From assembly GCF_030128875.1 (NCBI RefSeq), contig NZ_CP124620.1, positions 868,001-932,000 on the forward strand: 64,000 nucleotides of DNA. The letters run 5' to 3'. A program made the position numbers and the translations under genes. Each line of letters begins with the position of its first letter. The first letter of the stretch is position 1. The notes under the pieces are model-generated. The model made no database searches, had not been told where the DNA came from, and saw nothing but the letters and a program-made list of their open reading frames with translations. Below, piece by piece: positions 56,005 to 64,000 of the stretch. This stretch comes from Stenotrophomonas sp. BIO128-Bstrain. GTDB taxonomy: Bacteria; Pseudomonadota; Gammaproteobacteria; Xanthomonadales; Xanthomonadaceae.

Positions 56005-56465
56005 TGCCAGCTCCCGGCAGGTGGAACGTCGAAACTGCGGAACGTTTCATAGTGATCATCGGTATAGAACCAGCCAGTAGGGGGGGTGCCGCCGGTGACA
56101 ATGCGCCGTGCGCCGCGATTGCCTGCGCCGGGCGTGTCCACCGTGTATTCGTGGTAATAGCCGCGCGGCCGCTGCGGCAGCCGCTGTTCGCGGTTGCTGA
56201 AGATGCTGCCGTCCTGGCGGTGCGGGAACGGGCCGCCACGCTGGATCAGCGCGATGGTGTCGCGCGCTTCGGCCGGCAGGAACGGGGGCAGGGGATCGCG
56301 CGTCGTCCGGCTCGATGACGTCGGTGCAGGGGCGGCCGGCGCGCTGTCGGGCTGGGTCAGCGATGGCGCAAACTGCGGCGCGGGCGGGCGCTGGGCCAGC
56401 TTGATGGCGGCCAGGCCTCCCACCAGCAGCACGATGGCGATCAACAACAACAGCGGCTTGCGCAT
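56001..56465 (-). CDS. Secreted barnase/RNase Sa-type guanyl-specific ribonuclease
   Basis: 154 residues. The N-terminal hydrophobic segment (PLLLLIAIVLLVGGLAAI) is a signal or anchor, followed by a Pro-rich linker to about residue 65 and a microbial RNase domain. The catalytic residues are visible: YYHEYTVDTPG (Glu ~106), GARRIVTGG (Arg ~120) and WFYTDDHYETF (His ~138), closely matching Streptomyces RNase Sa. Compact size and the barstar gene behind it make an active enzyme likely. Function could be extracellular RNA degradation or interbacterial antagonism. Confidence 0.9.
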   Translation of the reverse strand: MRKPLLLLIAIVLLVGGLAAIKLAQRPPAPQFAPSLTQPDSAPAAPAPTSSSRTTRDPLPPFLPAEARDTIALIQRGGPFPHRQDGSIFSNREQRLPQRPRGYYHEYTVDTPGAGNRGARRIVTGGTPPTGWFYTDDHYETFRSFDVPPAGSWQ

Positions 56466-56731
56466 GAGGGGCCAGCGAAGAGGGGCGAGGCCACTACTCT
56501 ACTGCGATCATCGCCCGGCACGGTGAGGCCCAGCCGAACAGGCATGCTGCACCGCGGGGCCTGCGCCGCACCGGTGTACACCGTCACTGTCGCGTAACGC
56601 GGCCGACACGCCATCGACCACGCAGGACGAAGTTTCCTTTACATCGCCCTTGGTAAGCTTGTCGGCCATCCCCATCATCGACTCCGCAACGCCCGGTCTT
56701 TGCCGGGTGAGTGAGCTACCAGGAGAACCAC

Positions 56732-57343
56732 ATGGCCTATACCCTCCCCAAGCTGTCCTACGCCTACGACGCGCTCGAGCCGCATATCGACGCAGCGACG
56801 ATGGAAATCCACCACACCAAGCATCACCAGACGTACATCAACAACGTCAACGCTGCGCTGGAAGGCACCGAATATGCCGACCTGCCGGTGGAAGAGCTGG
56901 TCAAGAAGACCAAGTCGCTGCCGGAAAACCTGCAGGGCGTCGTGCGCAACAACGGCGGCGGCCATGCCAACCACACCCTGTTCTGGACCGTGATGTCGCC
57001 CAATGGCGGCGGCGCTCCGGTCGGTGACGTCGCCAAGGCGATCGATTCGCAGCTGGGCGGTGTCGAGAAGTTCAAAGAGGCCTTCACCAAGGCCGCGCTG
57101 ACCCGCTTCGGCAGCGGCTGGGCCTGGCTGAGCGTCACCCCGGACAAGAAGGTCGTGGTGGAAAGCAGCGCCAACCAGGACAGCCCGCTGATGGACGGCA
57201 ACACGCCGATCCTGGCCCTGGACGTGTGGGAACACGCGTACTACCTGAAGTACCAGAACCGTCGCCCGGAATACATCGGCGCGTTCTTCAACGTCGTCGA
57301 CTGGAACGAAGTCGAGCGTCGTTACCAGCAAGCCATCGCCTGA
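56732..57343 (+). CDS. sodA: Superoxide dismutase, manganese-type
   Basis: 203 residues from the ATG at 56732 with AGGAGA about 5 nt upstream. Metal ligands lie in [21 protein letters not shown] and [27 protein letters not shown] and [10 protein letters not shown] (Gln next to Asp) are the Mn-type signature positions rather than the Fe type. There is no signal peptide, so it is cytoplasmic. The 266-nt upstream region holds its promoter and a small GCCCGG/CCGGGT hairpin in the leader. Confidence 0.95.
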   Translation: MAYTLPKLSYAYDALEPHIDAATMEIHHTKHHQTYINNVNAALEGTEYADLPVEELVKKTKSLPENLQGVVRNNGGGHANHTLFWTVMSPNGGGAPVGDVAKAIDSQLGGVEKFKEAFTKAALTRFGSGWAWLSVTPDKKVVVESSANQDSPLMDGNTPILALDVWEHAYYLKYQNRRPEYIGAFFNVVDWNEVERRYQQAIA

Positions 57344-57367
57344 TCGGCACGGTTGCCTGAAACACCA

Positions 57368-57397
57368 ACGGCCAGGCAGTAATGCCTGGCCGTTTTT
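57368..57397 (+). terminator. Terminator of sodA
   Basis: Perfect 11-bp stem ACGGCCAGGCA/TGCCTGGCCGT with a GTAA tetraloop followed by TTTTTC. It begins 25 nt after the sodA stop. Confidence 0.92.
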
Positions 57398-57423
57398 CGT
57401 TGGGCCTCCGCAAACGGTGCCGG

Positions 57424-58272
57424 TCAGGGCGCGCTGGTGCTTTCCGGCGTCTGCAGGCGCAGGGTGGCCATGGTGCCCAGCCGCATCGCCGCAGCGTCGC
57501 CCTCGCTGGCCGGCAGCTTGATGCTGTCCTGGCGGATGCCGCCGAAGTGCTTCACCTGGAACAGCACGTCCAGGCCGTGCCCCCGTGCCGCGCCGGCCAG
57601 CGACGGCGGATCCACGCGTTCGCCGGGGTTCTTGCGGGCCGGCTGGAAGCCCGGGGTACTTCCCACCAGCTCGGTGATCTCGGCCGAGAAGTCGCCGGCG
57701 ATCAGCGAAGGCAGGCCGTCGGCGGTCGCGCCGATCCAGGTCATCAGATCGGTGGTCTGGTGCCGGCGGATCTGCGCGTCGTCCGGTTCCGGGCGAAGCC
57801 GGGCCACGTAGATGTTGATCAGTTCCTCGCGCAGCTTGACCCGCAGCATCCCGGCCGCGCTGAACTGCCCCGGCGGGTGCAGCAGGGTGACGGCGTCATC
57901 CGTCACCGGCAGCCGGGTCAGCATGGCGCTGCCGTGGCGCAGCGGCTGGCTGGGCGGATCGGCGGTGACGAAATCGCAGCTGTAGCGCAGCCGGCTGGCC
58001 AGCCAGCAGGCGGGGTTGCGGCCCTGGGTCTGCAGCACCCGCTGCACCGCAATCACGTCCGGCTGCATCGACTCCAGCAGCTGCAGCACCTGGTCACGCC
58101 GCTGTTGCCATTGGGCATCGTCCTGGGTCGGCAGTTCCAGCGTGGCGATCTTCAGCGAGGGCAGGGCGTCCTCGGCCTGGCGCGCGTGCGCGCCGGCGGC
58201 GGGCGCGGCCAGCAACAGCAGCAGGATCCAGCCTGTCCAACCTCGGGTCCCACCGGTGATGTGCGTGCGCAT
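57424..58272 (-). CDS. Secreted EEP-fold protein with degenerate active site
   Basis: 282 residues from the ATG at 58272 (MRTHITGGTRGW) with a signal peptide ending AAGAHARQ. It aligns along its whole length with the EEP enzyme at 45067: QPDVIAVQRVLQ against QPDAIALQEVIQ, DFVTADPPSQP against QFVSTDPPGRF, and SLIAGDFSAEI against VVVAGDFNALV. Nearly every catalytic residue is changed: Asn of TFN to Glu, Glu to Arg, His of ATHL to Arg, Asn of GDFN to Ser, and SDHYG is missing. It is probably a pseudoenzyme, with a binding or regulatory role as inference. It is convergent with sodA. Confidence 0.82.
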   Translation of the reverse strand: MRTHITGGTRGWTGWILLLLLAAPAAGAHARQAEDALPSLKIATLELPTQDDAQWQQRRDQVLQLLESMQPDVIAVQRVLQTQGRNPACWLASRLRYSCDFVTADPPSQPLRHGSAMLTRLPVTDDAVTLLHPPGQFSAAGMLRVKLREELINIYVARLRPEPDDAQIRRHQTTDLMTWIGATADGLPSLIAGDFSAEITELVGSTPGFQPARKNPGERVDPPSLAGAARGHGLDVLFQVKHFGGIRQDSIKLPASEGDAAAMRLGTMATLRLQTPESTSAP

Positions 58273-58449
58273 AACGATAAGTTTACGCTTTCGCCGTCGA
58301 CGATCCGTGACACGGGTGCCATCGCGCGGATGGGATTCCGGCCCGCCTGCCATGTCCGGCGGCCCCTGTCATGCAGCTGTGCAGCGTGCGCTGGGGTGGG
58401 GGCTTCCGGTAATCTTGGTCCTTTCGTGTTCGCAGGACAGCCCCACAGG

Positions 58450-60012
58450 ATGAGCAATATCGCAGCCGCCAGCGCCGGCAAAGGAAAGATGCCGCGCCAG
58501 ATTCCCTACATCATCGGCAATGAGGCCTGCGAACGCTTCAGCTTCTATGGGATGCGCAACATCCTGGTGCAGTTCCTGATCACCTCGCTGCTGCTGCAGG
58601 AGATCACCGCCGATGGCCGGGCCGGCGAGGCCAAGGACATCATGCACAGCTTCATGATCGGCGTGTATTTCTTCCCGCTGCTCGGTGGCTGGCTGGCCGA
58701 CAAATTCTTCGGCAAGTACCACACCATCCTGTGGTTCAGCCTGATCTATTGCGCCGGCCACGCCTGCCTGGCCATCTTCGAGGACAGCCGCCAGGGCTTC
58801 TTCGTCGGCCTGGGCCTGATCGCGCTGGGTGCCGGCGGCATCAAGCCGCTGGTGGCCTCGTTCATGGGCGACCAGTTCGACCAGAGCAACAAGCATCTGG
58901 CCAAGGTCGTGTTCGACGCCTTCTACTGGATCATCAACTTCGGCTCGCTGTTCGCCTCGCTGCTGATTCCGCTGGCGCTGAAGAACCTGGGTCCGTCGTG
59001 GGCCTTCGGCATCCCGGGCATCCTGATGTTCGTGGCCACCTTCGTGTTCTGGATGGGCCGCAAGCGCTACGTGCTGGTCCCGCTGCCGCCCAAGGACCCG
59101 CATTCGTTCGGCAACGTGGTGCGTACCGCGCTGTCGGCGCAGGTGCCGGGCAAGGGCCGTCCGGGTCGTACCCTTGCCATCCTCGGTGCGGTGCTGGCGG
59201 TGGCCTCGATGGGGCTGGTCGGCAGCCTGGGCATCGTGATCTGCCTGTGCATCGCGCTGGTCCTGCTGTTGGCCGGCATCGGTGGCGGCACCTGGATCCA
59301 GCTGGACCGCGCCCGCGCCGTGCACCCGGCCGAGGCGGTGGAGGGCGTGCGCTCGGTGCTGCGCGTGCTGGTGATCTTCGCCCTGACCACGCCGTTCTTC
59401 TCGCTGTTCGACCAGAAGGCCTCGACCTGGGTCCTGCAGGGCCAGCAGATGGCGATGCCGAGCTGGTTCACCGCCTCGCAGATGCAGGCGCTGAACCCGC
59501 TGCTGGTGATGATCCTGATCCCGTTCAACAACCTGGTGCTGTACCCGATGCTGCGCCGCTTCGGCTTCGAGCCGACCGCGCTGCGCCGGATGACCGCCGG
59601 CATCGCCTTCAGCGGCCTGGCCTGGATCGTGGTCGGCGGTATCCAGGTGATGATGGATGGCGGCAACGTCATGTCCATCTTCTGGCAGATGCTGCCCTAC
59701 GCGCTGCTGACCTTCGGTGAAGTGCTGGTCTCGGCCACCGGCCTGGAGTTCGCCTACAGCCAGGCGCCGCAGGCCATGAAGGGCGTGGTGATGAGCTTCT
59801 GGAACCTGACCACCACCATCGGCAACCTGTGGGTGCTGCTGTCCAACGCGGCGGTGCGCAACGACACGGTGACCCACCAGATCGCCAGTACCGGCTTGAG
59901 CGAGGCGGCGTTCCTGATGTTCTTCTTCGCCGGCTTTGCGTTCCTGGCGGCGTTGGCCTTCGGTTGGTATGCCAAGCGCTATCGTATGGTCGACAACTAC
60001 CGCACCGCCTGA
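58450..60012 (+). CDS. POT-family proton-coupled peptide transporter
   Basis: 520 residues from the ATG at 58450 with CAGG just upstream. It has the PTR2/POT signature NEACERFSFYGMR on helix 1, LGAGGIKPLVASFMGDQF and FYWIINFGSLFAS, and 12-14 membrane helices. It imports di- and tripeptides with protons. The open frame runs far upstream (to 57382) but only through the antisense of the EEP gene. It is followed 7 nt later by a rhomboid gene, probably one transcript. Confidence 0.93.
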   Translation: MSNIAAASAGKGKMPRQIPYIIGNEACERFSFYGMRNILVQFLITSLLLQEITADGRAGEAKDIMHSFMIGVYFFPLLGGWLADKFFGKYHTILWFSLIYCAGHACLAIFEDSRQGFFVGLGLIALGAGGIKPLVASFMGDQFDQSNKHLAKVVFDAFYWIINFGSLFASLLIPLALKNLGPSWAFGIPGILMFVATFVFWMGRKRYVLVPLPPKDPHSFGNVVRTALSAQVPGKGRPGRTLAILGAVLAVASMGLVGSLGIVICLCIALVLLLAGIGGGTWIQLDRARAVHPAEAVEGVRSVLRVLVIFALTTPFFSLFDQKASTWVLQGQQMAMPSWFTASQMQALNPLLVMILIPFNNLVLYPMLRRFGFEPTALRRMTAGIAFSGLAWIVVGGIQVMMDGGNVMSIFWQMLPYALLTFGEVLVSATGLEFAYSQAPQAMKGVVMSFWNLTTTIGNLWVLLSNAAVRNDTVTHQIASTGLSEAAFLMFFFAGFAFLAALAFGWYAKRYRMVDNYRTA

Positions 60013-60019
60013 GCCTGAC

Positions 60020-60643
60020 ATGACCCCAGTCAACCTGCTGCTGATCGCCATCACCGTCATCGTGTCGTGGATGGCGTTCAAGAACCGTGCGCTCGCCGAC
60101 CGCCTGATCCTGTGGCCGCCGGCAGTGGACCGCAACCGTCAGTACGATCGCCTGATCACCTACGGGTTCATCCACGCCGATCTGTCCCACCTGGCGTTCA
60201 ACATGATCACGCTGTTCTTCTTCGGCGGCTTCATCGAACAGGTGATGCTGCAGTTGAGCGGCAGCTACCTGACCTATCCGGCGTTCTACCTGGGTGCGTT
60301 GCTGGTCTCGATCCTGCCCAGCTACCTGAAGAACCAGAAGAATCCGAACTACCTCAGCCTGGGGGCATCGGGCGCGGTCTCGGCAGTGCTGTTCGCCTTC
60401 ATCCTGATCAAGCCGTGGTCGATCATCCTGGTGCTGTTCATTCCGGCCCCGGCGATCATCTATGCGGTGTTCTACGTCGGCTACAGCATCTGGATGGACC
60501 GCCGTGGCGGCGACCGCATCAACCACAGCGCGCACCTGGCCGGTGCGGCCTTCGGCGTGCTGTTCATGCTGGCCATGCAGCCGAGCATCTTCAGCCACTT
60601 CCTGCGTGAGCTGAGCAACCCCACCTTCCGCCTCGGCGGTTGA
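60020..60643 (+). CDS. Rhomboid-family intramembrane serine protease
   Basis: 207 residues from the ATG at 60020. It has six membrane helices with LITYGFIHADLSHLAFNM, the catalytic SLGASGAVSAV (Ser ~117) and RINHSAHLAGAAFG (His ~172). The HxxxN oxyanion motif is visible as HLAFN. It cleaves membrane proteins within the bilayer; substrate unknown. A block of hairpin repeats follows the stop. Confidence 0.9.
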   Translation: MTPVNLLLIAITVIVSWMAFKNRALADRLILWPPAVDRNRQYDRLITYGFIHADLSHLAFNMITLFFFGGFIEQVMLQLSGSYLTYPAFYLGALLVSILPSYLKNQKNPNYLSLGASGAVSAVLFAFILIKPWSIILVLFIPAPAIIYAVFYVGYSIWMDRRGGDRINHSAHLAGAAFGVLFMLAMQPSIFSHFLRELSNPTFRLGG

Positions 60644-60650
60644 TTCGGCG

Positions 60651-60837
60651 CGTACCGACCAACGGTCGGTACCTACGACGTGGTATCTGGCGCGGGGTGG
60701 GGCGTACCGACCAACGGTCGGTACCTACGTCGTCGCGCTGGGGGGCGGGCGTACCGACCCACGGTCGGTACCTGCCGACGGTGGGTCGATGCGTCGTCGC
60801 GCCGGGGGGGAGCTCACGACCGTTGGTCGTGAGCCCG
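60651..60837. repeat. Array of four hairpin repeats downstream of the rhomboid gene
   Basis: Three units with core GTACCGACCAACGGTCGGTA (the third has CCCACGG in the centre), spaced 50-60 nt, then one unit CTCACGACCGTTGGTCGTGAG. Each is a perfect hairpin. The last shares its core with the hairpin at 33834. Spacer sequences are dissimilar and GC-rich. This is a REP/SMAG-type array, not CRISPR. Confidence 0.88.
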
Positions 60838-60844
60838 GCAACCG

Positions 60845-61024
60845 TCAGGCGGCCTTCTTGCCGTCCACGCCATAGGTGCTGAGCAGCCGGGCGTAGACCT
60901 CGTGGTTGATCTGGTCGAATTCCCAGCCCTGGGTCTGGCCGTTCACGGCCAGCTGGAACAGGCCCTCGAGCAGGGAGCTGTCGGCATCGCCGTGGGCGGC
61001 GGGGGCAGGTGCGGTGTTGTCCAT
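60845..61024 (-). CDS. Small hypothetical protein
   Basis: 59 residues from the ATG at 61024, supported by GGAGG spaced 6 nt upstream. Sequence features: an Ala/Pro N-terminus then LLEGLFQLAVNGQTQGWEFDQINHEVYARLL, partly seen as an amphipathic helical segment, and a Lys/Ala C-terminus. No signal peptide or membrane helix, no family recognised. The strong ribosome-binding site is the best evidence that it is real. Confidence 0.6.
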   Translation of the reverse strand: MDNTAPAPAAHGDADSSLLEGLFQLAVNGQTQGWEFDQINHEVYARLLSTYGVDGKKAA

Positions 61025-61237
61025 GCGGACCTCCGGAAGAGCGGGTGCGTGCAGGCAGGTCTTCGCAAAAGCCATGCCAGCTTTTACGCCCTGTCCGGAT
61101 CCGATATCGGCGTGGCGGCTCCAGCCTTTAGGGCCGGATGTGACGCGCCACGTCGCTGCTTGCCCCTGTTCAGGCTTCACGCGATCATGGCGGCCGGCTG
61201 CGCACTATCGCTGCAGTCGCCGCAGGAGACACCGCTC

Positions 61238-61540
61238 ATGGCTTCGGTCACGCCGCCCGGACTGGCTTACGAGGTGGAGCACGATCTGGCCCATCACCGG
61301 TTCCAGGCCCGGGTCAAAGGGCATCTGGCGCTGCTGGATTACCAGATCAAGCGCAAGCGGATGATCATCACCCACACCGAGGTGCCCGAGCCGATCGCCG
61401 GCCGTGGCGTGGCCGGTGAGTTGACGAAGGTGGCGCTGCGCTACGCGCGCGAACACAGATTCAAGGTAGTGCCTGCCTGCGCGTACGCCGAAGCGTTCCT
61501 GCAGCGGCACGAGGAGTACGACGACCTGCTGGTCCGATGA
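61238..61540 (+). CDS. YjdJ-type GNAT N-acetyltransferase
   Basis: 100 residues from the ATG at 61238 with AGGAGA about 7 nt upstream. It is a mini-GNAT: LLDYQIKRKRMIITHTEVP, EPIAGRGVAGELTKVAL (acetyl-CoA P-loop-like RGxAxxL region) and KVVPACAYAEAFLQRH. Proteins of this size lack the N-terminal part of full GNATs. Acceptor unknown. Confidence 0.85.
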   Translation: MASVTPPGLAYEVEHDLAHHRFQARVKGHLALLDYQIKRKRMIITHTEVPEPIAGRGVAGELTKVALRYAREHRFKVVPACAYAEAFLQRHEEYDDLLVR

Positions 61541-61605
61541 GGGCAGCGGGTCATGCTTCAGGGATGGCCGATCATGATGGTGGGTTACAACAAGGGGATT
61601 TCAGG

Positions 61606-62460
61606 ATGAACATCGCAGGAAACCGTTGCGCGCTGCGCACCAGCGCGTTGGCCTTGGCTATGGGCTTGGTGGTGGTGGCAGGCTGCAAGCGCGACGGTGA
61701 CGCACAGGCGCCGGTGGCAGCGGCAGATACCGCCGCCGAACCGGCTGCACCGACGGCGACGCCGGATGCGCCGGTCGAGCTGCGCGACGTGATCGAGACC
61801 TCGCCGCAGGCGGTGGTCGGGATTACCTATCCGCCGGACATCGCGCGGTATCCGGGCCTGGCCAAGACGCTGGGCAGCTATGCCGACAGCGCCCGGGCCG
61901 AGCTGCAGCAGGCGCTGGACGGGCTGGGCAACGACAAGCCGACCATGCCCTACGAGCTCTCGCTGACCTTCGAGAAGGTGCTGGAGACGCCGCAGCTGGT
62001 GGTGGTGACCGCCGATGGCAGCCGTTACACCGGTGGCGCCCACGGTGAGCCGCTGGTGGCACGTTTCGTATGGCTGCCGGAGCAGCAGCAGATGCTGACC
62101 GCCGACAAGCTGGTGGCCGATGCCAAGGGCTGGAAGGCGATCAGCGACTACGTGGCCGACCAGCTGCGCGAACGCGTGGCCACGCGCCTGAGCGGCGATG
62201 AGATGGAGCCTGCGCAGATGCAGGAATCCCTGCGCAACGCCAGCCGGATGATCGCCGATGGCACCGGGCCCAGCGCGGACAACTTCAGCCAGTTCCAGCC
62301 GCTGACCGGTTCCGACGGACGCATCTCTGCGATACGCTTCGTGTTCCCGCCCTACCAGGTAGGGCCGTACTCGGACGGCACGCAGACCGTGGACGTCCCG
62401 GCCGCCGTGCTGGTGCCGCACGTGGGTCAGGATGTCGCGGGGTTGTTCGCCCGGGGCTGA
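61606..62460 (+). CDS. DUF3298/DUF4163 (RsiV-like) lipoprotein
   Basis: 284 residues from the ATG at 61606. Lipobox VVAGC is followed by an Ala/Pro-rich linker (~residues 30-58), then a domain with SLTFEKVLETPQLVVVTADGS, YTGGAHGEPLVARFVW and, near the C-terminus, IRFVFPPYQVGPYSDG. The TGGAHG and FxxYQVGPYxxG patterns are those of the DUF3298 family, which includes the lysozyme-binding anti-sigma factor RsiV. The role here is unknown. Confidence 0.82.
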   Translation: MNIAGNRCALRTSALALAMGLVVVAGCKRDGDAQAPVAAADTAAEPAAPTATPDAPVELRDVIETSPQAVVGITYPPDIARYPGLAKTLGSYADSARAELQQALDGLGNDKPTMPYELSLTFEKVLETPQLVVVTADGSRYTGGAHGEPLVARFVWLPEQQQMLTADKLVADAKGWKAISDYVADQLRERVATRLSGDEMEPAQMQESLRNASRMIADGTGPSADNFSQFQPLTGSDGRISAIRFVFPPYQVGPYSDGTQTVDVPAAVLVPHVGQDVAGLFARG

Positions 62461-62474
62461 TCGACGGAGGCGAT

Positions 62475-63593
62475 GTGGACGCTGGGCTGCAACGACGGGT
62501 CACGGGGTTGCTGCACGAAGCGGGGGTCACCGTTGGCGGTGACCAGCCGCAGGACATCACGGTGCACGACCCGCGCTTCTATGCACGGGTCATGGCCCAG
62601 GGCTCGCTGGGCCTGGGCGAGAGTTACATGGACGGGCAGTGGGATGCCCGCGCGCTGGACGACTTCCTCTTTCATCTGATGCAGGCGCATCTGGACGAAC
62701 GCGTGCACGGCTGGCGCGATCTGGCCGATGCGATCAAGGCGCGGGTGTTCAATCTGCAGGCCGGCGCCGGCAGTTTCGAGGTCGGCCGTCGCCATTACGA
62801 CCTGGGCAATGATCTGTACGAGGCGATGCTCGGCCAGCGGCTGGTCTACAGCTGCGGTTACTGGCGCGAAGCTGCGGACCTGGACACGGCGCAGGAGGCC
62901 AAGCTCGATCTGATCTGCCGCAAGCTGGGCCTGCGCCCCGGCCAGCGCATTCTGGATATCGGCTGCGGGTGGGGCGAGGCGCTGAAGTTCGCGGCCGAGC
63001 GCTATGGCGTCTCCGGCGTCGGCGTGACGATCTCGCAGGAGCAGGCGGACTATGCGCGGCAGTTGTGCGCGGGGTTGCCGGTCGAGATACGGTTGCAGGA
63101 CTACCACGACGTGGAGGAGTCCTTCGACGCGATCCTGTCGGTGGGGATGTTCGAGCACGTGGGCGACAAGAACTATCGCGGGTACTTCGAGATGGCGCGG
63201 CGCTGCCTGCGGCCGGAAGGATTGTTCCTGCTGCATTCGATCGGCAGCAATCTGTCGCGGCATCGCACCGATCCGTGGATCGCAAAGTACATCTTCCCGA
63301 ACTCGATGCTGCCCTCGGCGGCGCAGGTGACCGACGCGTTCGAAGGGTTGTTCGTGCTGGAGGACTGGCACAACTTCGGCACCGATTACGACCGGACCCT
63401 GCAGGCGTGGCGGGCCAACATCGAGGCGGCGTGGCCGCGCCTGGATGCGCAGCGGTATGACGAACGGTTCCGCCGGATGTGGCGGTTCTATCTGGCCGGT
63501 TCGATGGCGAGTTTCCGCTGCCGGCATGCACAGTTGTGGCAGCTGGTGTTGTCGCCCAATGGCGTGCCTGGAGGCTACGTAGCGCCACGGTGA
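62475..63593 (+). CDS. cfa: Cyclopropane-fatty-acyl-phospholipid synthase
   Basis: 372 residues from a GTG at 62475 with GGAGG 4 nt upstream; an overlapping ATG at 62473 is out of frame. The N-terminal lipid-binding part has LGLGESYMDGQWD and HYDLGNDLYEAMLGQRLVYS. SAM motif I is RILDIGCGWGEAL (~residue 160), and the C-terminal catalytic part has GMFEHVGDKNYRGYF, PNSMLPS and EDWHNFGTDYDRTL. It adds a methylene from SAM to unsaturated acyl chains of membrane phospholipids, usually in stationary phase or under acid stress. Confidence 0.94.
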   Translation: MDAGLQRRVTGLLHEAGVTVGGDQPQDITVHDPRFYARVMAQGSLGLGESYMDGQWDARALDDFLFHLMQAHLDERVHGWRDLADAIKARVFNLQAGAGSFEVGRRHYDLGNDLYEAMLGQRLVYSCGYWREAADLDTAQEAKLDLICRKLGLRPGQRILDIGCGWGEALKFAAERYGVSGVGVTISQEQADYARQLCAGLPVEIRLQDYHDVEESFDAILSVGMFEHVGDKNYRGYFEMARRCLRPEGLFLLHSIGSNLSRHRTDPWIAKYIFPNSMLPSAAQVTDAFEGLFVLEDWHNFGTDYDRTLQAWRANIEAAWPRLDAQRYDERFRRMWRFYLAGSMASFRCRHAQLWQLVLSPNGVPGGYVAPR

Positions 63594-63609
63594 GATGAGC
63601 TGGCGGCAC

Positions 63610-63641
63610 AAAAAAAACGCCCGGCGGTGCCGGGCGTTTTT
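63610..63641. terminator. Bidirectional terminator between cfa and dcp
   Basis: Perfect 9-bp stem ACGCCCGGC/GCCGGGCGT with a 3-nt loop, preceded by eight A and followed by TTTTT, between converging genes. Confidence 0.92.
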
Positions 63642-63668
63642 CGTTGTGCACGTCGTTGAGGCGGACGC

Positions 63669-64000
63669 TTACTTCTTGCCGTCACCCGAGGTCAGGCCGC
63701 GCTTTTCGAGCAGCGGCTCGATCTGCGGGGCATGGCCGGCGAAGTTCTGGAACAGTTCCATTGCATCCACGCTGCCGCCCTTGGAAAGCAGGGTCTGGCG
63801 GAAGTGATCGCCGTTCTTGCGGCTCAGGCCGCCGTTTTCGCGGAACCACTTCTGGGTATTGGCGTCGAGCACTTCAGACCAGATGTAGGCGTAGTAGCCG
63901 GCCGAGTAGCCGCCCATGATGTGGCTGAAGTACGGGGTCTTGTAGCGCGGCGGGACCGGCGCGTAGAAGATGCCGTCCTTGGCCAGGGCCTCGGCTTCGA
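63669..64000 (-). CDS. dcp: M3-family peptidyl-dipeptidase Dcp, C-terminal part only
   Basis: Only the last ~110 codons are in the window; the frame is open to the right edge. The visible part FSHIMGGYSAGYYAYIWSE, then NGGLSRKNGDHFRQTLLSKG and PLLEKRGL, is the conserved C-terminal end of M3 metallopeptidases of the Dcp type. The HExxH zinc site lies outside. It removes dipeptides from peptide C-termini. Subcellular location cannot be judged without the N-terminus. Confidence 0.88.
   Translation of the reverse strand, partial: EAEALAKDGIFYAPVPPRYKTPYFSHIMGGYSAGYYAYIWSEVLDANTQKWFRENGGLSRKNGDHFRQTLLSKGGSVDAMELFQNFAGHAPQIEPLLEKRGLTSGDGKK

Noticed and set aside
57382..58449. N-terminal extension of the peptide transporter frame
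   Set aside because: It is antisense to the EEP paralogue; the transporter signature NEACERFSFYG lies just after the ATG at 58450.
60651..60837. Regularly spaced repeats as a CRISPR array
   Set aside because: Only three to four units, each strongly palindromic, with short GC-rich spacers and no cas genes; they are REP/SMAG-type hairpins.

Overview
The window looks like chromosomal DNA of a Stenotrophomonas-like gammaproteobacterium (family Xanthomonadaceae). The evidence is very high GC content, dispersed GTAG-starting palindromes of the SMAG type known from Stenotrophomonas maltophilia, a TonB-dependent carbohydrate uptake locus, a rne/rluC divergent pair, and a MetX homologue of the xanthomonad type. 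No prophage, IS element, integrase or CRISPR array was seen.

Layout. (1) 1-8.5 kb, accessory: the 3' two-thirds or more of a filamentous-hemagglutinin/CdiA-type exoprotein gene whose C-terminal tip resembles an alpha/beta-hydrolase. It is followed by overlapping genes for small lipoproteins and secreted proteins, some of them paralogous, and by a broken copy that runs into a tRNA. (2) 8.4-8.8 kb: two identical tRNA-Pro(CGG) genes, each with its own promoter and terminator. (3) 8.8-15.3 kb: cytochrome bd oxidase genes cydABX (minus strand) divergent from the assembly exporter genes cydDC (plus strand), with a perfect FNR/Anr-type box between them. (4) 15.4-16.8 kb: a secreted S41-like protease. 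(5) 16.8-25.2 kb: DUF1294, metX and a complete cytochrome c maturation operon ccmABCDEFGHI. (6) 25.3-27.3 kb: a methionine/glutamine-type aminotransferase with an omega-amidase. (7) 28.0-31.7 kb: scpA-scpB-rluB, with long low-complexity tails on ScpB and RluB. (8) 32.1-32.7 kb: yciI-bolA.

(9) 32.8-45.9 kb: a carbohydrate locus. It holds a LacI-type regulator, a TonB receptor, a GH144-like beta-1,2-glucanase, a binding lipoprotein, two ABC permeases, a 1060-residue discoidin/alpha-alpha-barrel protein and a secreted endonuclease/exonuclease/phosphatase (EEP) enzyme. No ABC ATPase gene is present. Two near-identical LacI-type operators lie in front of the regulator and in front of the glucanase. 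The probable substrate is a beta-1,2-linked (periplasmic or cyclic) glucan.

(10) 46.2-64 kb, mostly housekeeping: rne and rluC, a ZIP transporter, a lipoprotein with a TonB C-terminal domain, phhB, nfuA, a repetitive TonB-like membrane protein, a secreted RNase with its barstar, sodA, an EEP paralogue that has lost its active site, a peptide transporter, a rhomboid protease, small proteins, cfa and the 3' end of an M3 peptidase gene (dcp).

The strongest leads are the hydrolase-tipped exoprotein with its lipoprotein array, the glucan locus with an ATPase-less importer and an embedded EEP enzyme, the active/inactive EEP pair, and the barnase/barstar pair. All functional calls come from reading motifs and gene context; no database search was run.
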